In this document: positions 30,483-37,215 of the stretch, piece after piece
How the letters are laid out: each line of letters opens with the position of its first letter
How positions within the stretch are numbered: the first letter of the stretch is position 1
Origin: an uncultured Bacteroidales bacterium
GTDB lineage: Bacteria; Bacteroidota; Bacteroidia; Bacteroidales; JAUNSR01
Length of the DNA stretch: 37,215 nt
Direction of reading: 5' to 3'
Assembly: GCA_947074145.1 (NCBI GenBank)
Contig: CAMTOJ010000036.1
Span: 1 to 37,215, forward strand
The notes under the pieces: model-generated
Seen by the model: only the letters and a program-made list of their open reading frames with translations
What the model was told of the DNA's origin: nothing
The model's database searches: none
Made by a program: the position numbers and the translations under genes

Positions 30483-32750
30483 TTAAGATTTGATCTTAAC
30501 TTCTTTCTTTAAACGAATATCTGATGAAGAGCTTCCAACAAGTAGTTCAATATTTCCACTTTCCAATTCCCATTTATGAGTTTCATCATTCCAATAGCTT
30601 AACTCTTTAACCGGTACTTCAAAAGTAACTTTCTGAGTTTGGCCGGGGTTAATAGTAATTCGATTAAACGATTTTAATTCTTTATAAGGCCATTCAATTT
30701 TAGAATCTGGTCTATGCACATATAGTTGTGCTACTTCTTCAGCCTTCATATTCCCTTCATTGCTTAAGTTGAATGTTATTTTAATGATATCATTATACGA
30801 ATATTCCGTTTTGTTTGTTTGAATATCAACGTAATTAAAAGGAACGTAAGAAATGCCATGTCCAAAAGGGTACATAACAGGAATATTTTTTGTGTCAAAC
30901 CAACGATATCCAACCAATAATCCTTCGCTATAAAATGCTGTAGGACCTTTTTTTTCTTCATTTAAACTCGACTGTCCACCGATATCAAGTCTGTATTGAG
31001 TGCCAAATATATCTCCTTCGATTTCATCTTTTTGTGGATAATTGCACATTGCATAAGCCGGAGAATCTTCTAATTTTACCGGAAACGTAAATGGTAATTT
31101 TCCGGATGGCGCAATTTCTCCAAAAAGGATATCTGCTAAAGCCGTTCCACCTTCTAATCCATTCCACCAACCCTGAATAATTGCAGGAGAATATTTATTA
31201 ACACTATTCAAATCCACAGGACCTCCAGATATAATAATAGTTGCAATATTGGGATTTACAGACGCTAATTCTTTAATAATCTCATCTTGCGATACCGGTA
31301 ACATTATATTAAAACGGTCACATCCTTCAGTTTCAATAGATTTATTTGTTCCGGCAAAAAATAAAACGATATCCGCATCTTTTGCTATTTGTTTTGCCTC
31401 AGCTAACAAACCCTGGTCTACAGGATTATCTATCAAATCTGCTAATTCTGAATTATTATTTGAAACCTGGTCTGAAAATATCCCCATATAATTTTTATAT
31501 GCAGGCGCATAGGTTACTTCTATTTTATTTCCAACATAGTTTTTGATGCCTTGCAGTGGTGTGATTTCATAAGGTGTTTTAACGCCTGCTCCCATTCCTC
31601 CGGCTGCCGTACTCAACTCTGCATTTAATCCTATTATTGCTATTTTCTTTATTTTATTAGCATCGATAGGAAGTATTGAACCATTGTTTTTTAATAATAC
31701 AATCGATTTAGATGCAACTTCATAGGCTATTTGTTGCTGCTCAGGCAAGGAAGGATTCGTTTGATTAGCAACACTATCGGATATAGCTTCAATTGCAAGT
31801 CGAATACGCAATATGTTTTTCACCTTATCATTGATAACATCTTCAGAAATATCCCCATTCAATACAGCATCATATAATGCCTTACCAAAATAATTGTTAC
31901 CCGGCATCTGAACATCAAGACCTCCCAGTGCTGCTCCAATTGTGCTATGAGTACCACCCCAATCAGACACTGTCATACCATTAAAACCCCATTCATTGCG
32001 TAGAATTTCGTTATTTAAATAATTATTTTCCGAGCCATAATATCCGTTTACCTTATTGTAAGCCGGCATAACACTCATGGCACCACCTTCTTTAACCGCT
32101 GCTTCAAAAGCTTTGAGATAAATTTCTCGCATTGGGCGTTCTTCAATAACAACATTTACCGAACCACGATTATTTTCCTGATTGTTCATCGCAAAATGTT
32201 TTAAACATACAGCCGTACCAACATCTTGAGAACCTTTAGTAAACTCAACAGCTAAGATTGAATTTAGATGCGGATCTTCACTTAAGTATTCATAAGTGCG
32301 ACCACCAACAGGTAGTCGTTGTATATTCATAGCAGGGCCGAGAATGATGTCTTTACCTCGCAAACGTCCTTCAATACCCATAGCTTTACCATATTTATAT
32401 GCCAGTTTTGGCGACCAAGTCGCGGCTAATGCCGAGCCGGTCGGAAAATAAGTAGCCGAATCTGTTTCCCATCTTAGTGGAACAAAACCATCACCAACTT
32501 CCTCGCGAATACCAAATGGTCCATCGGTATATCTTATTTCTTGAATCCCTAATCTTGGAATACCCTCAGAAGCCATATTCGTTTTGCCATGAAGCATTTT
32601 GATTTTCTCATCTAATGTCATACCGGCAATAATCTTGTCTATTTTATTGTCACTAATTTTTAATCTTTCTTGTGGCGTTGGGTTTTGACAAGAAAAGATT
32701 ATAGCACTCAAAATTAATGCAGTAGTCAGATTGTGAATTTTTCGAATCAT
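30483..32750 (-). CDS. Glycoside hydrolase family 3, lipoprotein beta-glucosidase/xylosidase type
   Basis: This is a 755-residue lipoprotein: MIRKIHNLTTALILSAIIFSC with the lipobox Cys at 21. The GH3 barrel has YTDGPFGIRE, KHFAMNNQENNR and nucleophile segment MTVSDWGGTHS (Asp263). Then come the second domain (ASKSIVLLKNNGSILPID, FAGTNKSIETEGCDR) and an FnIII-like domain (PFGHGISYVPFNY, VAQLYVHRPDS). It is only distantly similar to the GH3 at 28071, so the two probably cut different linkages rather than being a recent duplication. Membrane anchoring suggests action at the outer membrane, passing sugars to the soluble periplasmic GH3. Its expression is probably set by the HTCS upstream. Confidence 0.9.
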   Translation of the reverse strand: MIRKIHNLTTALILSAIIFSCQNPTPQERLKISDNKIDKIIAGMTLDEKIKMLHGKTNMASEGIPRLGIQEIRYTDGPFGIREEVGDGFVPLRWETDSATYFPTGSALAATWSPKLAYKYGKAMGIEGRLRGKDIILGPAMNIQRLPVGGRTYEYLSEDPHLNSILAVEFTKGSQDVGTAVCLKHFAMNNQENNRGSVNVVIEERPMREIYLKAFEAAVKEGGAMSVMPAYNKVNGYYGSENNYLNNEILRNEWGFNGMTVSDWGGTHSTIGAALGGLDVQMPGNNYFGKALYDAVLNGDISEDVINDKVKNILRIRLAIEAISDSVANQTNPSLPEQQQIAYEVASKSIVLLKNNGSILPIDANKIKKIAIIGLNAELSTAAGGMGAGVKTPYEITPLQGIKNYVGNKIEVTYAPAYKNYMGIFSDQVSNNNSELADLIDNPVDQGLLAEAKQIAKDADIVLFFAGTNKSIETEGCDRFNIMLPVSQDEIIKELASVNPNIATIIISGGPVDLNSVNKYSPAIIQGWWNGLEGGTALADILFGEIAPSGKLPFTFPVKLEDSPAYAMCNYPQKDEIEGDIFGTQYRLDIGGQSSLNEEKKGPTAFYSEGLLVGYRWFDTKNIPVMYPFGHGISYVPFNYVDIQTNKTEYSYNDIIKITFNLSNEGNMKAEEVAQLYVHRPDSKIEWPYKELKSFNRITINPGQTQKVTFEVPVKELSYWNDETHKWELESGNIELLVGSSSSDIRLKKEVKIKS

Positions 32751-32917
32751 CGTTTATCTGTTTTTATGGTAATTGATATAAAAAGATATATGTCAAAAAA
32801 GGAAATTTACATAATTGTAAAATGCCCTAAAACGTATATTGCAAATTAAATTTATAGCCTATAATTTTAATATCATATATGTTCAAAAGAAAAACAACCC
32901 TGTTCAAAAATGAATAA

Positions 32918-32951
32918 AAAGCGGCGCAAACATGCTAGTTTACACCGCTTT
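32918..32951 (-). terminator. Rho-independent terminator of the HTCS gene
   Basis: Arms AAAGCGGTGTAAAC (minus strand 32951-32938) and GTTTGCGCCGCTTT (32931-32918) pair over 14 bp with two G-U pairs and a 6-nt loop, followed by TTATTC on the minus strand. It lies 40 nt past the HTCS stop and separates it from the GH3 genes. Confidence 0.75.
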
Positions 32952-32991
32952 AAGTAATTAAAATAAAAGTTGATTGATAAATACGACTATT

Positions 32992-35900
32992 TTAGTCGAA
33001 ATATTTACTTGGCAATACTCCGAAATGTTTTTTAAATGAAGAAGTGTAATGCGATGGAGAACTAAACCCAACCATATCGGCGATTATTGCAATTTTATAT
33101 TTATTCTCTTTCAGTAAATCAACTGAACGGTTTAGTTTGTATAACCTAAAAAAATCATTAGGCGTTTTTCCTGTGAGAGCTTTTATTTTATAATATAATT
33201 TGGTTCTACTGATATTTAATTGTTCAGAAATTTTTATGATATTTATTTCAGGATTAGCTAACTCTGCTTCCATAAGAGAATAAAGCTCATTCATTAATTC
33301 CTTATCTATATCAGATATTTTTTCGTACTTTTTATTTTTAATAGAAGTTGATTCGGAAAATATCTGTCTAATATTTTCTCGATTTTGTATTAACGATCTT
33401 ATTACAGCCAATAAATAATCCGGATCAAATGGCTTCACGATATAAGCATCAGCACCTTTATTAAAACCATTTATTTGATCATCAACAGTCGATTTTGCAG
33501 TCAAAAGAATAAGAGGAATATGGCAAATGGAGATATTCGCTTTTACTTTATTGCATAACTCCAAACCATCCATTCCGTTCATCATAATATCTGAAATAAT
33601 GATATCCGGTTGCTCCTTTTCTATCAGATGATACCCATCCATTGCCTCATAACTAGATATAACATGAAAGTCTTTAGAAAGAATAGATTTTAAATAATGA
33701 ATAATTTCATAATCATCATCTATTAATAGAATCTTAGGAATATCATCTAAATTCTTAAATTCATATTGTTGTTTAGTATTATCTATTCTGAGCAATACGT
33801 TATTCTCCGACACATTAGAATCTTCAATAAGATTTATCTGTTCAGCTTCCCTATAAGCATCTTCACCTATTGGAAACGCAAATGAAAATACAGCACCATT
33901 GGTTTTATTCATTTCTGTTGAATCTGCTCTGTTTAAAGCTTTTATAAATCCAAGATGGGTCTCTACAAGCAGTTTCGAAAAGTATAATCCGATTCCGGTG
34001 CCACCTATTTTGCTCATTGGATTTAACTGAGTAAATCTTTCAAATATTGCCTCCAATTTATCATTTGGAATCCCCTGTCCGCTATCTGTCACAGTAATCT
34101 CTAAATAATAATCATATAAATCAATAGAATGCATCAGGTTAAACTCTTTGATTATCTCAGATTTACTGTTGATTTTCTTTTCAATAATAATTTCTCCTTG
34201 GGAAGGTGTGAATTTTAGTGCGTTCGATAGTATATTATAAAATATCTTCTCAAATTTATCAATATCTACCCATGCATAATATGGCTCATTGTTACTGTCA
34301 AAAACGAGTCTTATTTGCTTTTCATTGGCTCCAATGCAAAAGATGTCAACTATCTCTTTTATTAACTTATTTATATCAATATACGACACGTTTAGAGTCA
34401 ACTGCCGGTGATCAATTTTATTGAAATCCATTAATTGACCAATCATTCGTAGCATTCTATCTGAGTTCCTTTGAAGAATAAAAGGGAGATTACTTTTATC
34501 ATTTAAAGCATTCTCTTTATGCAGCTCTTTAGCTATTCCCGAAATAATGGTAAGCGGAGTTCTAAACTCATGAGACATATTCGCAAAAAAATCCATGTTT
34601 CGCTTATTCATGTTTTCTTGTAATGTTTTTTCGCGTAAAGCTATTTCAGCCTCTATTTCTTTTCTGTTTTTCTCTTTTATTAATCTAATAATAATCCAAG
34701 TTATAAAAATGAAAATCAGCATATAAACAATTTTCATGCCCCATGATAAATACCAAGGATATTTAATGTAAATAGTGATTTCTGTTTGATTAGCATTGTC
34801 CTGATATATCTTGTTTCTTAGGTATAACTTATGTTTGCCATACGATAAATTATATAATGGAATATTAGTATTAAATAAGTCCTTCCAACCATTGGTATTG
34901 TCCTCCATTTTGTATTGGAAGTTCGAAAATCTGTTATCATTATAATCGATAAAAGATAAATATAAGTCCAGATTATTCTGATGAGTATCTAAATAAATTT
35001 TGTATTTATTATCCTTTATCTGATTCCATTGCACTGTTTCAATGATATTTGAATTATTATCTGCAATAATCACTCCAAATTCTGTTTTGTTGATTATTGA
35101 ATCATTAAATGAAAGATTGGCAATTTTATTTTTTTTATTTATCTCTATTATCCCTATTCCATTAGGCAAAATACACATTTGTGATGACTGTCCTGCAATA
35201 TCACCTTGATTCGACCAGATTGAAATAAACGATTTATTGTTAGGGTTATATCTATATAATGTTGCATCCACAATCATAAAAAGATCATTATTATGCATTT
35301 TGATATTTCCCGCAGGTTTTCCCTTAAATTGATCATAATAGTTAACATCATCAGTCTTCAAATTATAAGAAAACAAACCGATATCAGATGTTCCAATCCA
35401 TAAATTACCATCATTATCTTCACACAATGATTGAATATACATTTGATTATATTTATCTGATAACTTAATTTTCTTATACTCTTTAGTTTCCGGATTAATA
35501 ATAACTACTCCGATATCAGTGTAAGCAGCTACAATATTGCCACTCTTTAATGTAATAATCTTTGAAATATGAACCTGTGTAGTACCCGGTTTTGTATCGA
35601 AATCAGTAAAATTAATAACACTTTCATTATCATTATCAAGAGGAGCATATTGTAACATTGAGTTCATTCCACCGGCCCATATACCTCCATTATTATCCAT
35701 TGTAGCAATCATATATCCTGAAATGAAATTTCCGATATATGTTTTATTAAGAATGGGATCACCGTTATCATCAATATTAAAACTATACACATTATTGTCT
35801 ATCGATAACAATAATGTCTGCAAAAACTGATTCCAATACAAATCATATAAATGATTATCATTTATAGATTTATTTATAAGACTCGCCAGTTCAATACACT

Positions 35901-37029
35901 TGACAGTTTTATTTTTTATGTTATAAATTAATAAGTCACGATTGTTTATGATTGAGTATATATAATTATCAGAAGTAATAATATCTTTTGCATTTTTCCC
36001 ATTAAGATATTCAGTCAAAACATAATATGGATTACTATCTCTTTGATTAGGTGTCGATTTTATAAATCCTTGCGAATTGGTTCCATACCATATATTTTGA
36101 TTGCTATCCTTAAATATATATTTAGCATATATTGGCTTGTTCATTAACTTGTATGGAAAATTATCATCACTGTCAGTTATTAATACATCATCTTTGAAAT
36201 TGTAATAATATTGATTTTGTGGTGAAAAGAAAATAAAGTTATTATCATCAATTTTTGATAAAAGTGACAACTGTTTTATATTGATATCTTGTAATGTTGA
36301 AGGTAATGAAGCGAAATTTTTATTTTGAATATCAAATCTCTTCATTATAGAATCGGAGGTGATATAAATAAATCTATCATCATCAAAAATAGATTGTATA
36401 ATAGGTATTTCTGAGTCGTATGATTTTATATAATTATAATTATAATCATACTGACTGATTTTATAATCATTGACGAGCCATAAATGATTATTTGAATCTA
36501 TAAATACCTTTGGGGTATTGGTATTTTCAAAAGAGATAACTTTATTAAATGTCTTTATTGTCGGATTTAAAAGAAATAATCCACGTCTGGTGGTTGCATA
36601 TACTTCATTATTATTCCCCTCAAATATATTTACGATATAATTCCATTGATCATTAATCGGATATGATTCGAAATCATTTGTATCATAATTGTATTTATTA
36701 ATACCCATTTGAGTTCCAAACCATAAATTTCCGTTCGAATCTAAAAATAAAGTATTTACTGTTGACGCATTAATACTCTTCGATAAATCATTATTTCTAT
36801 ACTGAATATAGTTATCTCCGTCAAATTTGAAAACTCCATCCCCCAATGTACTAAACCAGATATTTCCAAATTTATCTTCACAAATAGAGGTTATATTTAC
36901 ATAGGGACTCAAGAATGATAGTTTTGAATTCGTTTTTGGTCCAATTTCAGGTTTGCAAGAAACAAGCAATAATATGAATAAGAAGAGTGAAATATATAAA
37001 TAAACGATAGTATTAGAAAGTCGTCTCAT
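32992..37029 (-). CDS. Hybrid two-component system regulator (HTCS)
   Basis: This 1345-residue one-protein sensor-regulator has the following layout: an export signal with a lipobox-like LLLVSC (Cys25); about 14 blades of two-component propeller (FGNIWFSTLGDGVFKFD, NGNLWFGTQMGINKY, DGNLWIGTSDIGLFSY) to about 640; a Y_Y_Y domain (to about 757); one membrane helix (about 764-785); HisKA with FFANMSHEFRTPLT (His820); HATPase with NILSNALKF, DSGQGIP and GGTGIGLYFSK; a receiver with DDD near 1105, phospho-acceptor Asp1147 (IIISDIMM) and Lys1199; and an AraC-type HTH tail (ISRTKLYYKIKALTGKTP to SKYFD). HTCSs bind breakdown oligosaccharides in the periplasm and switch on the adjacent carbohydrate genes, here presumably the two GH3 genes. 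All catalytic residues are present. Confidence 0.95.
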   Translation of the reverse strand: MRRLSNTIVYLYISLFLFILLLVSCKPEIGPKTNSKLSFLSPYVNITSICEDKFGNIWFSTLGDGVFKFDGDNYIQYRNNDLSKSINASTVNTLFLDSNGNLWFGTQMGINKYNYDTNDFESYPINDQWNYIVNIFEGNNNEVYATTRRGLFLLNPTIKTFNKVISFENTNTPKVFIDSNNHLWLVNDYKISQYDYNYNYIKSYDSEIPIIQSIFDDDRFIYITSDSIMKRFDIQNKNFASLPSTLQDINIKQLSLLSKIDDNNFIFFSPQNQYYYNFKDDVLITDSDDNFPYKLMNKPIYAKYIFKDSNQNIWYGTNSQGFIKSTPNQRDSNPYYVLTEYLNGKNAKDIITSDNYIYSIINNRDLLIYNIKNKTVKCIELASLINKSINDNHLYDLYWNQFLQTLLLSIDNNVYSFNIDDNGDPILNKTYIGNFISGYMIATMDNNGGIWAGGMNSMLQYAPLDNDNESVINFTDFDTKPGTTQVHISKIITLKSGNIVAAYTDIGVVIINPETKEYKKIKLSDKYNQMYIQSLCEDNDGNLWIGTSDIGLFSYNLKTDDVNYYDQFKGKPAGNIKMHNNDLFMIVDATLYRYNPNNKSFISIWSNQGDIAGQSSQMCILPNGIGIIEINKKNKIANLSFNDSIINKTEFGVIIADNNSNIIETVQWNQIKDNKYKIYLDTHQNNLDLYLSFIDYNDNRFSNFQYKMEDNTNGWKDLFNTNIPLYNLSYGKHKLYLRNKIYQDNANQTEITIYIKYPWYLSWGMKIVYMLIFIFITWIIIRLIKEKNRKEIEAEIALREKTLQENMNKRNMDFFANMSHEFRTPLTIISGIAKELHKENALNDKSNLPFILQRNSDRMLRMIGQLMDFNKIDHRQLTLNVSYIDINKLIKEIVDIFCIGANEKQIRLVFDSNNEPYYAWVDIDKFEKIFYNILSNALKFTPSQGEIIIEKKINSKSEIIKEFNLMHSIDLYDYYLEITVTDSGQGIPNDKLEAIFERFTQLNPMSKIGGTGIGLYFSKLLVETHLGFIKALNRADSTEMNKTNGAVFSFAFPIGEDAYREAEQINLIEDSNVSENNVLLRIDNTKQQYEFKNLDDIPKILLIDDDYEIIHYLKSILSKDFHVISSYEAMDGYHLIEKEQPDIIISDIMMNGMDGLELCNKVKANISICHIPLILLTAKSTVDDQINGFNKGADAYIVKPFDPDYLLAVIRSLIQNRENIRQIFSESTSIKNKKYEKISDIDKELMNELYSLMEAELANPEINIIKISEQLNISRTKLYYKIKALTGKTPNDFFRLYKLNRSVDLLKENKYKIAIIADMVGFSSPSHYTSSFKKHFGVLPSKYFD

Positions 37030-37063
37030 TGTTTTTTCATGGATAAATAATCTATTGATAAAA

Positions 37064-37071
37064 CAAAAATA
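37064..37071 (-). promoter_or_regulatory. Bacteroidetes -7 box of the HTCS gene
   Basis: TATTTTTG on the minus strand, an exact TAnnTTTG match, 34 nt upstream of ATG 37029. No clear -33 element at 19-20 bp. Confidence 0.4.
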
Positions 37072-37215
37072 TAATTTATTTAGTCAATCCTTAAAAATAC
37101 CACGCCCATAAACTATTTTCAGACATTTTTCATAATCTTTTCATGTTATTTGGAATCGGGTAAGTAAACCTGAGCAAAACCGACCATCCCAATAATAAGA
37201 AAGAGCCAATTACAA

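Noticed and set aside
28071..32750. Recent tandem duplication of the GH3 genes
   Set aside because: The two proteins share only family motifs; signal type, loops and much of the sequence differ, so they are old or independent members.
32751..32991. Promoter for the lipoprotein GH3 gene
   Set aside because: No TAnnTTTG or TTTG pair at proper spacing was found; HTCS-controlled promoters often lack a recognisable consensus.

Overview
The window is AT-rich DNA from the phylum Bacteroidota, most likely order Bacteroidales. I cannot fix the genus. The evidence is a TonB-dependent receptor barrel, many lipoproteins with an SC lipobox, a fimbrillin-type protein, a hybrid two-component system (HTCS) next to glycoside hydrolases, weak Shine-Dalgarno signals, and repeated matches to the Bacteroidetes promoter (TTTG, 19-20 bp, TAnnTTTG).

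Layout. 1-3.7 kb: C-terminal part of a TonB-dependent receptor cut by the window edge, a small basic protein, a phospholipase B-like Ntn hydrolase and a wrecked LysE/RhtB exporter gene. 3.7-7.3 kb: a secreted CE1-type esterase and a membrane-anchored calcineurin-type phosphoesterase (minus strand), then a SMUG2-family DNA glycosylase with a small Tudor-like protein (plus strand). 7.3-13.8 kb: Uup-like ABC-F ATPase, a cobalamin-type radical SAM protein with unusual cysteine spacing, a DUF308/HdeD membrane protein overlapping an outer-membrane barrel gene, and a cyclophilin with a long insertion. 13.8-17.7 kb: a fimbrillin-family lipoprotein and a stand-alone AAA ATPase with a good promoter.

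17.9-25.5 kb is the accessory-looking part. Two paralogous secreted TPR proteins bracket a minus-strand run of two unrecognised lipoproteins and three small membrane proteins. A degenerate direct repeat of about 80-100 bp brackets the two lipoprotein genes. One small membrane gene appears to have lost its start through a one-base frameshift inside a hairpin. A Fic protein with a tandem-repeat linker and a winged-helix tail follows, beside a 5'-truncated IS21-type istB relic.

25.5-27.5 kb is a compact TetR circuit. The tetR gene and a downstream two-gene envelope operon (DUF2271-like lipoprotein plus barrel protein) share an 18-bp palindromic operator. Two copies lie over a near-perfect tetR promoter and one lies just upstream of the operon. 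This is the best-supported regulatory system in the window.

28-37 kb is a small polysaccharide-utilisation-like locus: two different GH3 enzymes and, upstream on the same strand, a 1345-residue HTCS that probably controls them. No SusC/SusD pair is present inside the window.

No tRNA, rRNA or CRISPR array was recognised. Functional calls rest on motifs read by eye, because no database search was possible.
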